64,000 nt of DNA from Bufo bufo (Eukaryota > Chordata > Amphibia > Anura > Bufonidae), in the NCBI RefSeq assembly GCF_905171765.1, contig NC_053392.1, positions 369,439,442 through 369,503,441 on the forward strand, read 5' to 3'. The notes under the pieces are model-generated. The model had not been told where the DNA came from. It was given only the letters and a program-made list of their open reading frames with translations, and made no database searches. Shown in pieces: positions 42,160 through 53,475 of the stretch; the first letter of the stretch is position 1; every line of letters begins with the position of its first letter. The position numbers and the translations under genes were made by a program.

Positions 42160-44105
42160 AAAAGTTTATTTAAAAAAACTTTTTATTTGCAATTAGATGT
42201 AAAAAAAAAAATGCTACAAACTTTAGTGAAGATGGCCTTGGGCCTATAGCCCACCATAGTTGTAAAAGTCTTCCCCCCCAGAAATACAAATGTTCAATTT
42301 ACTGTGACAAGTGGTGAAATATAAAATCCTTGGTACCCAACAATTACCGTATGTACTTGCTCATCACAGACTCATTGCTTTATGCTCCATGCACACATCC
42401 ATATTACAGCTTCATTTTGTACAGTACAGGATTCCAACTGGGAATCATAGAAATAGATGGGACCTTGCCTTTCAGATTTCAGATCATGGCATGTTGTAGA
42501 GGATACCATATGTATGGATAACTCAATGGTGTATTATAAACTACTAGCACCTAGGCCATCAGCCACAAATGTCTAAGAAGGAAAGGGAGGAAAAAAAGAT
42601 GCCTCATAAGACACATAAATAAGACTTACGGTAATTGTTTTTTTAATTTATTTTACATTTAGTGTTCTTTTAAAGTCCGGTAGTGTCCCATATTAGCCGA
42701 TTTTTAAGAAAGCTGGGCAGCTCTTCCTACTATAGCATTAAACAATTTGGATTATCAATCTAGAAATAAAACAAATCCAGAATTTTGGAGAACATTTTTA
42801 TATACAATTTGACAAATAATATGTAACACAATTCAAATGCCTCATCGTCTTTTTTTGACAGACAGGGTTTGGTTGATTACACTTATTTCTACACACCACA
42901 AAATAGGGTCACTTTTCTTTATGTACTCATATACAATTACCTGAATATACAGTAAGACATTCTGAACCAAAAATTTTAGCATCTACTTTGGTGCACACTA
43001 AACTTATGGAAATGTTACACAGGCCTGTAGTCCACTATATTAACGAAGTTTTAATCTAGATATCAATAACATGGTCCAAACTAATTACATCTATCATAAA
43101 TTAAAGGAAACCTTTTCTGAATTTGATGATTAGACCTAACACTAAGTCTTGCTGCCTGCTGTTAGGGTAGCATCATTTACATGACAATTTCACTTTAAGG
43201 CTAGTTAGATTACGGTACAATATTCTAAGAAGAATATTTGCAATGTACATAATAAATGTCCATTGCCAGCTTTGAAATTTCACAAATGGTTCCAGATTCT
43301 GTATCAAGGGGACAGTGTTCACAGTATCTTTATCTTTTTACATGTTACAAAATGGATTTTTACTACTGGTAGGTCCAGAATCCATTCTAAAATCTGATTT
43401 TCTGTGCCTATGAATTAGTCTAGCACAACCACCAGTTTTTAGTCATAGAAAGCCTGAGAAGACAGATTACGAATTTAACGACGCATGAATGATGTAGACT
43501 TGAACAGGCAAACATACATTTACATGCTGCTCAGGCAATGGCTTTTGTAAAAAGAATGAGCTTATAAAGCAATATATATATAAAAAAAAAAAAGGAAAAC
43601 ATGGTTCACACAAGTCTACTTCCCACGGTTTCTTCATATGGTCCTTTTAAAAATACTGTATATAATTATATGTACATGTACTGTATAACAAAAATAATAT
43701 CTATACAAAAAGAAAATATAGTCCTGCTACAATAATTCCTTCATGTACCTAGTAAGGCAAAATGAGTCTTCTGGAGGACTGGACCTTCAAAACAGTGGGA
43801 TTCTGCACAACCCAGTATTGCTTTCATCAGCAATAGAAAATCATTACTCCTGAAAAATGGCTGCCTACTATAGACCAGCATATCTGAAACCAAATTAATA
43901 AAATGCATTGCGTTAATAAATGAACAGAACTGGCCATTACCAGTGGTGAAATGTACACCACCAATGGCTATAAAGGATGTGCTGGCTGTACCCAGTAGTG
44001 AATTAATACAATCTGTACATACAGTACTGTCCTCATTAAGATAAATATGTCCCTACATGCCACATGCTTCTTTTGAACATTATGCTATTTTATATGTCTG
44101 GCAGA
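42160..44105 (-). other. Probable 3' UTR of the RhoGAP gene
   Basis: The region directly downstream of the stop codon is AT-rich and shows no recognisable transposon borders. Complementary poly(A) signals (TTTATT on the + strand) occur at 42165 and 42182. Length and use are unproven. Confidence 0.4.
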
Positions 44106-44200
44106 TCATTCCTTGGGCTTTGGTTTTATAACCCATTCAGCATTGGGATTGAGTAGAGACAGGTCTTTCATGTACGTTGTATCTTCAAGGCAGCGTTCTC
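44106..44200 (-). CDS. RhoGAP gene (ARHGAP18-like), last coding exon
   Basis: On the - strand the acceptor is CTCTAG, next to 44200. The exon completes a Gly codon and encodes ERCLEDTTYMKDLSLLNP and NAEWVIKPKPKE, then TGA at 44106-44108. The C-terminal NP-N-AEWVIK block is characteristic of the ARHGAP18/28/40 group. The gene runs leftward and converges on mecr, whose stop codon is about 4 kb away. Confidence 0.9.
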
Positions 44201-44202
44201 CT

Positions 44203-45346
44203 AGAGTAATGTACAGAAATGGTTATAGGATTACAAAATTTGAGGAAGCAACACAGATACTTTGTAAAGCTGGTTTCGCACACAGCACATTCTGGGAAAA
44301 AAACACTGCAGTTGTTTTTTTTTTATTTTAGACAAAGCCAGGAGTGGATTAAAAAAGAATGAGAAATATAAAAGGAACAACTCAAACTTCTCTTTCCAGT
44401 TGGATCACCCTTTGGCTTTGGTTCAAAAAGTGCAGTTTGAGACCACCCTAAGGGTTCCATCATACACTGTTTTGTCCCTGACCAATAAAGGAAAAAAAAA
44501 TAAAACGCTTCAAATATGACTTGATCAGCATTTTTGTGTAGTTTTTTGCCCATATAGTGTGTGTTTTACCATCTGGCAGATTTTCAGTGGAGTTTTTTTG
44601 CATGCCTAGCATTTTTATTTAGGAAAGTATGTGCCCCTGTAATGCAACTTCCTCTGTAGTATGGGGGAAAAAAAGCATTGGTAAAACAAAAAAACACCAT
44701 GCGGAAAAACCAGCACACATTGTACATGGCTTATTTCGAAGAAGTAAAAAAATAAAAAATAAAAAAATAACTACGCCAAGCAATGAGGGAAAAATTGCAG
44801 AATAATTGCTTAAGGTGGTGTAAAAACAAACAAAAAAAACATATTTGTACTGTGTTATCTTGGATTGATTTTTTGCGACTGTTGTGTCACAGTGCAACAC
44901 CATTGACTGTCATTACAAAAAATGTTGCTCGACTCTTCTGCGACAATAATTCATGTGACGCATGTCGTCATGTAGCCATAGTCTTATATTCAACAATGAA
45001 ATACCCTCCGCTGTATAATTCCACATGTGGTAATCAAGATTAGATAACCTATATTTACTGCTGCTTATTGTCAGTGGAAATATGGGGAAGAATGGCCTAA
45101 GACTATGCTGACTCTGCCCCACCACATTTAAGCTGAGGCTCTAGGGGGACAAAAAGGACTATCTAGACAGACTGGACAATCATTTTGGTAGTATATTCTA
45201 TTCTACAATGACAACATCATAATACACATTTCCGGAAGCCCTCTACTCTAGTTGATACATATTTATTTGCTTCCTAAAGGTCTGCTGAGTAAGGAAGTGA
45301 TCATTTCCTAGGGCACTTATACATGGCTACTCTGCATGTGTGTCTA
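44203..45346. other. Intron of the RhoGAP gene, non-coding
   Basis: The region is AT-rich. A GTTTCGCACACAGCACATTC segment near 44270 resembles a MITE end, but no partner was identified. No exon is seen. Confidence 0.4.
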
Positions 45347-45349
45347 TAA

Positions 45350-45659
45350 GGCCCCTTGCAGACGAGCGTTTCTCCCGCAGCGAGTCCGCATCGCAGCTCC
45401 CGGCCTGACCCTCCCAGCACTGCCGGGGGTCACATAGCATTATATTGATTTATGATGCTATGTAACCCTTACAGTTCTGGAATGTATTGGATAACACTGG
45501 CATAATGCTGTCAGTGTTATCCAATACATTCCAGAACTGAAAGGGTTACATAGCATCATAATCAATATAATGCTATGTGAATCCCGTCAGTGCTGGGAGG
45601 TCAGGCCGGGTGCTGCGATGCGGACTCGCTGCGGGAGGAACGCTCGTCTGCAAGGGGCC
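45350..45659. mobile_element. Harbinger-like MITE, near-perfect palindrome, TAA duplication
   Basis: The ends are GGCCCCTTGCAGACGAGCG and its perfect complement. The arms match closely inward (TCCCGCAGCGAGTCCGCATC, CATAGCATTATATTGAT, TTCTGGAATGTATTGGATAA). TAA flanks at 45347-45349 and 45660-45662. Confidence 0.92.
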
Positions 45660-45951
45660 TAAGAGATACAGACAAAGTCAAGCAAACCATTATTGATGAA
45701 GCTTACAAATTTACACAGCAAGAAAAATTGTGAAAGCAGAAAAAGACGCCTTGGAATAGGGTAGCTCCAGTAGCAGGAGACAACAAAAGAATTATGTGGC
45801 CACTGACACAGAGCTGCGTCTAGTTTACACAATTGGCACTCATACATATGGTCAACCTAGTCAGATGCCATGTTATCAGCTTACGATAAGTCATCATATA
45901 CAGACGTCCAGTGGAGGACCCAGAGAGAGACGGTGTCAAATGCCCACTTAC

Positions 45952-46013
45952 CAATATTCCCTCCAATTTCATATAAGCTAACTTCTTCTTTCCTTAAATT
46001 TCTTGATGTGCCA
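45952..46013 (-). CDS. RhoGAP gene (ARHGAP18-like), penultimate coding exon
   Basis: The exon is 62 bp, with acceptor TTGACAG and donor GTAAGT on the - strand. The first base completes a Ser codon. It encodes GTSRNLRKEEVSLYEIGGNI and starts the Gly codon finished in the last exon. LYEIGGNIGE(R/H)CL is the conserved C-terminal motif of the ARHGAP18/28/40 proteins. The intron to the next upstream exon is 11.1 kb. Confidence 0.9.
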
Positions 46014-46295
46014 CTGTCAATATAAAAATATAAAACATCACAATAAAATTGTTTAAAAAGAGTCTATATTCAAAGTCAGTACAAAGACAATACTGTATTG
46101 AAATTTAAAAAAAACTTGTAGGATCTTGCATTGGTTAAGTTTAGCCAACAACAATCACCAAGCCTAATATACTAGGCATAAAATACACTTATAAAAATAT
46201 ATGACATTTACATTAAATCTACAAAACGTGTTTCATCGCTAATACTATTCTCACTTTTTTGTATTATATCTGTATTCAATTATCCTTCTGCTTTA

Positions 46296-46586
46296 GGCTC
46301 CATTCACACGTCTGTAACGTGTTTTGCGGATCCACAAAACACGAACACGGCAATGTGCGTTCCGCATTTTGCGGACCGCACATCGCCGGCACTAATAGAA
46401 TATGCCTATTCTTGTCCGCAATTGCGGACAAGAATAGGACATGTTCTATTTTTTTTTTGGGAACGGAAATGCAGACCCGCATCCGGGTTCGCATTCCCGA
46501 AGACGGGCCGCACATCGTGCGGCCCCATAGAAATGAATGGGTCCGCAATTCCTGCAGAACGAAATTGTGGACGTGTGAATGGACCC
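46296..46586. mobile_element. Harbinger-like palindromic MITE, TTA duplication
   Basis: GGCTCCATTCACACGTCTG at the left pairs with ACGTGTGAATGGACCC at the right; TTA occurs on both sides (46293-46295, 46587-46589). Interior TTGTCCGCAATTGCGGACAA is itself palindromic. Confidence 0.88.
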
Positions 46587-46777
46587 TTACTTCTGTCATA
46601 AAAGCAAAAGGAATATTAGTCTGAAGAAACGGACTAGTTTATGAAAATGGAATTTAGGGTCAGAGAGACAATTGGGCCTTGGTGTATCATCTTTTCACCA
46701 TCTGAACTACAATATGTCTCATGACATAAAATTTAAAGGCGGCATAGTCTTCATTGCCCAAATGAAAAACAATGCAA

Positions 46778-47364
46778 GGCCTCATTCACATTTTTCACCG
46801 ACGTGTGCTGACCGCATTTTCCACGGACAGCACATGTATCCATCGATTTTAATATGTTTGTTCACACATTAGTATTGGGGCAGTAAAAAAAAAATCATGG
46901 CGACAGGCACTACTTTGGTCCGTAATGCAGACTAAACATGCTAACTGAAGTCTATAGGTTTGTGAAAAATCATGGATGGCATCCATGTTTGGTTTGTTTT
47001 TCACTGAACACTGGTAGGAGATGCTCTGGAAATTCATTTTAAGCGGAGCAGTGCCCGAGGAATATGGATGACACACAGAGGGCAAAAAATGGACACATGA
47101 ACCAAACATGGATACTTCACGGATAAAACACAAACAGATTTTTTTCACGGATGTGTCAATCGGACATAGAAATGTCTATGGGACCATGCACACATCCATA
47201 TTTTTGGCGGATCTGTGTGGCCTTCCCAAAATGATTGACCAAGTCCCATTCTCGTCCACATTGTAGGAGAGAATAGCCCTGATGGGAAAGGCAAAAATCC
47301 GGAATGCACACAGAAGGGATTTGTTTTTGCAGACTGAAATACGGACAGTTGTGTGCATGAGGCC
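46778..47364. mobile_element. Harbinger-like MITE, longer and more diverged
   Basis: GGCCTCATTCACATTTTTC at the left; GTTGTGTGCATGAGGCC at the right; CAA-type flanks. Interior (TCCATATTTTTGGCGGATC) is only partly palindromic. Confidence 0.65.
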
Positions 47365-47941
47365 TCAATGGAAAGATGGAAAAACACCTTTTATTAAGTT
47401 CTGGTATCAGTTTCTTTATAAAGGGATACATTCCATAGAAATATGGACTTATTAAGACATTTTTTGTAATTGCAGCAGCTTCAGAAATACAGAAGGCATA
47501 ATATCAAGATGAATGTAGTCACATCCAAACCACATCTTTCTGAAACAGGAAAGAGATATGTTGAAATAAAAGTGTTGCTTGGAAACCAATGAGAAGAATT
47601 TACTAACAGTAATAGGACATTTTTTGTCACCGTTATTTAGTAATGACAACCATTATTAATACAATTATCTGCAACTGTACTATTAGTTTTTGCATTCTTA
47701 CACTAACTCAGCTCTGACATATTGTGACAACATAATTTGCACTACATGCAAGAACTTCTAAGTGATTGGGAAAAATAAATATTTTTCAGAGCACACAGTT
47801 ATAAAGTACAGTATTTTAAAATAAGAGACTTTTCATATCTTAGATACCACACACACAAGGCCAGGAAAGACGGTACAGCTGTAAGGGGCCCATGTTGACT
47901 CTTAAAGAGGATGTGTTATCAGATAATGACCTACTGTTTAA

Positions 47942-48225
47942 GGGTCCATTCACACGTCCGTAGTGCACTGCGCAATACACCTGGCCGGCACCCCCATAGA
48001 ACTGCCTATTCTTGTCCGCAATTACGGATAAGAATAGGACATGTTCTGTTTTTTCCGGAGCCGTGGACCGGAAGATCGGGGCCACGCTCCGGAAATGCGG
48101 ATGTGAAGAGCATATAGTGTGCTCTCCGCATCAATTCGTTCCCCATAGAGAATGAATGAGTCTGCACCCGTTCCACAGAATCGCGGAACGGGTGCGGACA
48201 CATTCACGGACGAGTGAATGGAGCC
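47942..48225. mobile_element. Harbinger-like MITE, TAA duplication
   Basis: GGGTCCATTCACACGTCCG to ACGAGTGAATGGAGCC, with TAA at 47939-47941 and 48226-48228. It abuts the next MITE. Confidence 0.88.
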
Positions 48226-48228
48226 TAA

Positions 48229-48690
48229 GGCTACTTTCACACTAGCGTTAATATTTTCAGGTACTAAAATCCGTCATAGGGTCTCAATACCGGAAAAAAA
48301 CTTTTCCGTTTTGTCCTCATTAATTGTCATTGGGGACAAAATGGAACTGAACAAAACAGAATGCTCCAAAATGCATTCCGTTCCGTTTGGTTGCATTCTA
48401 ATACAGGAGAGCAAACCGGAGCATGCTGCGGTTTGCTTTCCGCCATGGGATGCGGAGCAAGACCCACAATGCAAGTCAATGGGGACAGATCCGTTTTCTC
48501 TGACACAATAGAAAACGGATCTGTCTCCCATTGACTTTCAATGGAGTTCATGACTGATCTATCTTGGGTATGTTAAAGATAATACAACCGGATTCGTTCA
48601 TAATGGATGCAGATGGTTGTATTATCAGTAACGGAAGCGTTTTTGCTGAACCCTGCCGGATCCATCAAAAACGCTAGTGTGAAAGTATCC
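48229..48690. mobile_element. Second Harbinger-like MITE directly adjoining the previous one
   Basis: GGCTACTTTCACACTAGCG begins right after the shared TAA; GCTAGTGTGAAAGTATCC ends it, followed by CAA, a one-base change from TAA. The interior has GGGGACAGATCCGTTTTCT paired with AGAAAACGGATCTGTCTCCC. Confidence 0.85.
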
Positions 48691-49870
48691 CAAGTCAAGT
48701 TTTACGGTACAAATATTTTTCCTCTTAAGCGCTAAATTATATGTTCAACCCCTTAGATGCAAAAGTCTGTAGCAACCGTTGCATCTAAGGAGTTTACAGA
48801 GGGAGAGGGCTCCCTCTCTCCCCCATCTAGCCCCAGTAGAGCAGTCACAGGATCACAGTTGTTGCTATGGCAACCTCTGGGCCTGCTAGGGGCAGGGTCT
48901 GGTAGGTTGTCAGTGTAAAACTGACAATTACTATACACTGCAATAGATAACTATTGCAGTGTATTGTACCAGCGATTGGACAGCTATATATTCAAAGAGT
49001 GTTGCACCTGTTGTGTTCCAAAAAAATAGATTGAAAGCATATTTTTTTTTACTTTTCCTCTATTTTGCATTAATACCTGTGAAACACCTAAAGGGTTAAC
49101 AAACCTCCTAAATATCATTTTGAAAACTTTGAGAGGTGTAGATATTAAAATTGAATGATTTCTGGGGGGGGGGTGGTTCTAATTTAAAGGACTCTCACAG
49201 CCCTTGTCCCTGAAAAAAAATAGGATTTTAAAATTTTCTTTAGAAACTTTAACACTACTGCTAAGCATTTGAATCTCCCCAAAAATAGTAAGTTTGAAAA
49301 GTGATGCCAACATAAAGTAGACATATGATAAATATTAATTATTAACTATTTAGCAAGATATGACCTTTTTAAAAGCATAGATATTCAGATTTGGAAAATG
49401 TTGTTACATTTTCATTTAATTTGGGGGGGGGGGGTTTATACATAAAACCAAAACAAGGGAAAAATTACGTACGGGCCAGTGCTTTTTCCCTACTCTAACC
49501 GCTGGTGAGGCTCCCAGCGCATGCACAGTGTCGGCCTGTGTCCAGCTGAGAACATCCATCCGATCACCGCGCCTGCGCACTGGCCCATAATTTTTCCCTA
49601 CCCTAACCGCCGGCGAGGCTCCTGGCACATGCGCACTCTGCTGTGAAATTTCCCAAACCCGTCGTTGTGCGCCTGTGCGGCGCTGCAGGCTCCCGGTGCA
49701 TGCGCACTCTGCTATGAAATTTCCTTAATCAGTCGTTGTGCACCTGCGTGGCGCTGCACTCCTCCTCACGTCATGCCCGGTGCGACCAGAAGTGACTAGG
49801 GTAGGGAAATCTCACGAAGTAGGGAAGTATAACGTTACACCGCAACTGAAGAGCAGAGAAGAACGGTAAG
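48691..49870. other. RhoGAP intron, non-coding, with a CpG-rich imperfect repeat
   Basis: A small hairpin, ATACACTGCAATAG...CTATTGCAGTGTAT, lies at 48932-48965. From 49470 to 49760 there are about four diverged copies of a CpG-rich unit with GCGCATGCGCACTCTGCT and TTTTTCCCTACCCTAACCGC. No gene is seen. Confidence 0.5.
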
Positions 49871-50237
49871 GTGGTGTTACATAGTTACATAGTTAAAACG
49901 GCAAAAAAAAGACATATTTCCATGAAGTTCAACCAAGGAATAGGTGGGGACGAGAATCGCAGAAGGCAGTGAGACTCAGATTTCTAAAAATTTTTGTAAG
50001 CATTAATGTAATTTACTTTTAAGAATTAATCTAAACTCTTTTTAAAACTGTCCACTGTTCCTGCTTTGACCACGTCCTGAGGTCCACAGATTCACAGTTC
50101 TGAAAGTAAAGAAGTTTTGACGCGTCTGGAGACTGAACTTTTTCTTCTCCAGTCGGAGGCAGTGCCCCCTTGTCTTTTTAGCGCATTTTACATGGAACAG
50201 TTTTTCACCATATTTTTTTGTATGGCCCATTTATATA

Positions 50238-51797
50238 CAGGGAGTGCAGAATTATTAGGCAAGTTGTATTTTTGAGGATTAATTTTATTATTGAACAACA
50301 ACCATGTTCTCAATGAACCCAAAAAACTCAATATCAAAGCTGAATATTTTTGGAAGTAGTTTTTAGTTTGTTTTTAGTTTTAGCTATTTTAGGGGGATAT
50401 CTGTGTGTGCAGGTGACTATTACTGTGCATAATTATTAGGCAACTTAACAAAAAACAAATATATACCCATTTCAATTATTTATTTTTACCAGTGAAACCA
50501 ATATAACATCTCAACATTCACAAATATACATTTCTGACATTCAAAAACAAAACAAAAACAAATCAGTGACCAATATAGCCACCTTTCTTTGCAAGGACAC
50601 TCAAAAGCCTGCCATCCATGGATTCTGTCAGTGTTTTGATCTGTTCACCATCAACATTGCGTGCAGCAGCAACCACAGCCTCCCAGACACTGTTCAGAGA
50701 GGTGTACTGTTTTCCCTCCTTGTAAATCTCACATTTGATGATGGACCACAGGTTCTCAATGGGGTTCAGATCAGGTGAACAAGGAGGCCATGTCATTAGA
50801 TTTTCTTCTTCTATACCCTTTCTTGCCAGCCACGCTGTGGAGTACTTGGACGCGTGTGATGGAGCATTGTCCTGCATGAAAATCATGTTTTTCTTGAAGG
50901 ATGCAGACTTCTTCCTGTACCACTGCTTGAAGAAGGTGTCTTCCAGAAACTGGCAGTAGGACTGGGAGTTGAGCTTGACTCCATCCTCAACCCGAAAAGG
51001 CCCCACAAGCTCATCTTTGATGATACCAGCCCAAACCAGTACTCCACCTGCACCTTGCTGGCGTCTGAGTCGGACTGGAGCTCTCTGCCCTTTACCAATC
51101 CAGCCACGGGCCCATCCATCTGGCCCATCAAGACTCACTCTCATTTCATCAGTCCATAAAACCTTAGAAAAATCAGTCTTGAGATATTTCTTGGCCCAGT
51201 CTTGACGTTTCAGCTTGTGTGTCTTGTTCAGTGGTGGTCGTCTTTCAGCCTTTCTTACCTTGGCCATGTCTCTGAGTATTGCACACCTTGTGCTTTTGGG
51301 CACTCCAGTGATGTTGCAGCTCTGAAATATGGCCAAACTGGTGGCAAGTGGCATCTTGGCAGCTGCACGCTTGACTTTTCTCAGTTCATGGGCAGTTATT
51401 TTGCGCCTTGGTTTTTCCACACGTTTCTTGCGACCCTGTTGACTATTTTGAATGAAACGCTTGATTGTTCGATGATCACGCTTCAGAAGCTTTGCAATTT
51501 TAAGAGTGCTGCATCCCTCTGCAAGATATCTCACTATTTTAGACTTTTCTGAGCCTGTCAAGTCCTTCTTTTGACCCATTTTGCCAAAGGAAAGGAAGTT
51601 GCCTAATAATTATGCACACCTAATATAGGGTGTTGATGTCATTAGACCACACCCCTTCTCATTACAGAGATGCACATCACCTAATATGCTTAATTGGTAG
51701 TAGGCTTTCGAGCCTATACAGCTTGGAGTAAGACAACATGCATAAAGAGGATGATGTGGTCAAAATACTCATTTGCCTAATAATTCTGCACGCAGTG
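50238..51797 (-). mobile_element. Tc1/mariner element, DD37E type, inserted in the CR1
   Basis: The ends are CAGGGAGTGCAGAATTATTA at 50238 and, inverted, CACTGCGTGCAGAATTATTA at 51797. TA duplications lie at 50236-50237 and 51798-51799. Length is 1560 bp with one open transposase. The insertion lies within the C-terminal coding part of the CR1 ORF2. Confidence 0.95.
50563..51579 (-). CDS. Tc1/mariner DD37E transposase, frame intact
   Basis: There are 338 residues without interruption, starting MGQKKDLTGSEK. The first HTH is at about residues 8-45 (SEKSKIVRYLAEG, KIAKLLKRDHRTIKRF), followed by a basic linker KKRVEKPRRK (51-60). The second HTH is at about 62-105. The catalytic triad is D144 (LWTDEMRV), D237 (MQDNAPSH) and E275 (DLNPIENLW), with exactly 37 residues between the last two. 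GVLVWAG replaces the GGVMVWG motif of Tc1. Length and spacing fit the DD37E group. All catalytic residues are present, so activity cannot be excluded. Confidence 0.95.
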   Translation of the reverse strand: MGQKKDLTGSEKSKIVRYLAEGCSTLKIAKLLKRDHRTIKRFIQNSQQGRKKRVEKPRRKITAHELRKVKRAAAKMPLATSLAIFQSCNITGVPKSTRCAILRDMAKVRKAERRPPLNKTHKLKRQDWAKKYLKTDFSKVLWTDEMRVSLDGPDGWARGWIGKGQRAPVRLRRQQGAGGVLVWAGIIKDELVGPFRVEDGVKLNSQSYCQFLEDTFFKQWYRKKSASFKKNMIFMQDNAPSHASKYSTAWLARKGIEEENLMTWPPCSPDLNPIENLWSIIKCEIYKEGKQYTSLNSVWEAVVAAARNVDGEQIKTLTESMDGRLLSVLAKKGGYIGH

Positions 51798-51859
51798 TAT
51801 TTGTACAGGTTAATCATGTTCCGCCTTAGACATCTCTTCTCAAGACTAATTCAAATTAA

Positions 51860-52261
51860 TTATTTTAATCTTTCTTCATAACCAAGACCCTCCATGCCCC
51901 TCATCAGTTTAGTCGCTCTCCTCTGTACTTTTTCCAGCTGCAGAGCGTCCTTTCTATGGACTGATGGCCAGAACTGAACTGCATATTCCAAATGAGGCCG
52001 CACCAACACTTTGTAAAGTGGTAATATTACTACCCTGTCCCATGAGTCCATGCCTCGTTTAATACATGACAATATCCTGGTGGCCTTAGAAGCAGCTGAT
52101 TGACATTGTATGCTGTTATTTAAGCTACCATCTACAAGGACACCCAAATCTTTCTCTATAAGTGACTCTCCCAGTGTTACATCCCCTAGCACATCTGATG
52201 CATGGAGATTATTACTAACAAGATGCATAACTTTACATTTGCCAAGTTGATGCCCAATCAC
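51860..52261 (-). pseudogene. CR1 ORF2 C-terminal region
   Basis: ORF2 continues with KDLGVLVDGSLN, ILSCIKRGMDS, LYKVLVRPHLEYAVQFWP and DALQLEKVQRRATKLMRG, the standard C-terminal motifs of CR1-type ORF2. The frame ends close to the Tc1-like insertion. The final part resumes at 50230-50042 (FFTFRTVNLW). Confidence 0.88.
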
Positions 52262-52270
52262 TCAGAGTGT

Positions 52271-53266
52271 TCAAGTCAGCTTGTAGTTTATGGACATCTT
52301 CCATAGACTACATAGCTTAGTATCGTCTGCAAAAATAGAAATGGTGCTATTAATCTCGTCCTCAATATCATTAATAAATAAATTAAACAATAAAGGGCCA
52401 AGCACTGAACCTTGGGGTACACCACTTATAACCTGGGACCATTCTGAATAGGAATCATAGACCACAACTCTCTGGACACGGTCCTTCAACCAGTTTTCGA
52501 TCCAATTACAAACTATACTTTCCAAGCCTATTGACTATACTTTACCTATTAAACATCTATGAGGGACAGTACCAAAAGCCTTTGCAAAATTCAGAAACAC
52601 TACATCCACAGCCGCTTCTCTGTCCATGCTACTACTCACCTACTCATAAAAACAAATCAGGTTAGTCTGACAACTTCTGTTCTTGGTAAACCCATGTTGG
52701 TTATCACTCATAATATTATTTACAGTAACATACTCCTGTATATAGTCCCTTAAGAGTCCTTTTTCCAGTGACAGAAGTTAAACTAACTGGTCTATAATTA
52801 CCTGTGGAGGACAGAGATCCTTTTTTGAATATGGTCACCAAACCTGCCTTGCGCCAATCACTTGGCAGTGTACCAGTTTCTAGAGAATCTTTAAAAATTA
52901 TAAACAGGAGCACGTCAATGATTGAACTGAGCTGTTTAAGAACTCTTGGGTGTAATCCATCTAGACCCGGAGCGATGTTCACATTTACCTTATTTAACTT
53001 ATCTTGGACCATATCTACAGTTAGCCAATTGAATATATTACTGGATGTATTAACAGTCCCAGCACCACAGATATCAGCTCCTTTCTTTTCTTTTGTATAT
53101 ACAGAGCTAAAAAAAAAACAACATTTAGTAACCCTGCCTTTTCCTTATCTTCCGTGACTAAGCCACCTTTACCATTATTTAGGGCTCCTACCTGCTCAGA
53201 CCTTGGTTTTTCAGCATTTATATATCTAAATAATTTTTTGGTATTTGTTTTGCTCTCTTTTGCCAC
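52271..53266 (-). pseudogene. CR1 ORF2 reverse transcriptase domain, frame-shifted
   Basis: Recognisable motifs are KLFRYINAEKPRSEQVG, APGLDGLHPRVLKQL, LPSDWRKAGLVTIFKKG, NYRPVSLTS, VISGVPQGSVLGPLLFNLF and the catalytic FADDTKLC (about 52335). Breaks occur near 53020 and 52700. Confidence 0.9.
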
Positions 53267-53475
53267 CTGCTGTTCATTTTTTGTATTTTTGCTAATTTTA
53301 TCTCCTTTTTACAGATTTTGTTAAGCCCTTTGTAAACTTCAAAGGCTACGTCTATTTTTTAAATGCCCTTTTTTTGTCATTTATTGCCCTTTTTACAGTA
53401 GCTGTAAGCCATGGGGGGTTAATTTTAGCTGTGTATACTTGTTACCTAAAGGAATACATTTTTTAGTGCAATTAC

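Larger units (their letters stand above)
40069..42160 (+). other. mecr: mecr 3' UTR or downstream region, rich in MITEs
   Basis: Possible poly(A) signals AATAAA occur at 41611, 41757 and 41767. The first of these lies in an inserted element. Which one is used cannot be decided from sequence. The segment at 41770-42110 carries GGTATCTCCCAGAGAAAG twice in direct orientation, an unclassified repeat. Confidence 0.4.

Noticed and set aside
47452..47649. Possible exon on either strand near 47460-47560 (acceptor-like TTGCAG or TTTCAG with short open frames)
   Set aside because: No matching donor site, no resemblance to the neighbouring genes, and the RhoGAP exons on both sides already join in phase without it.
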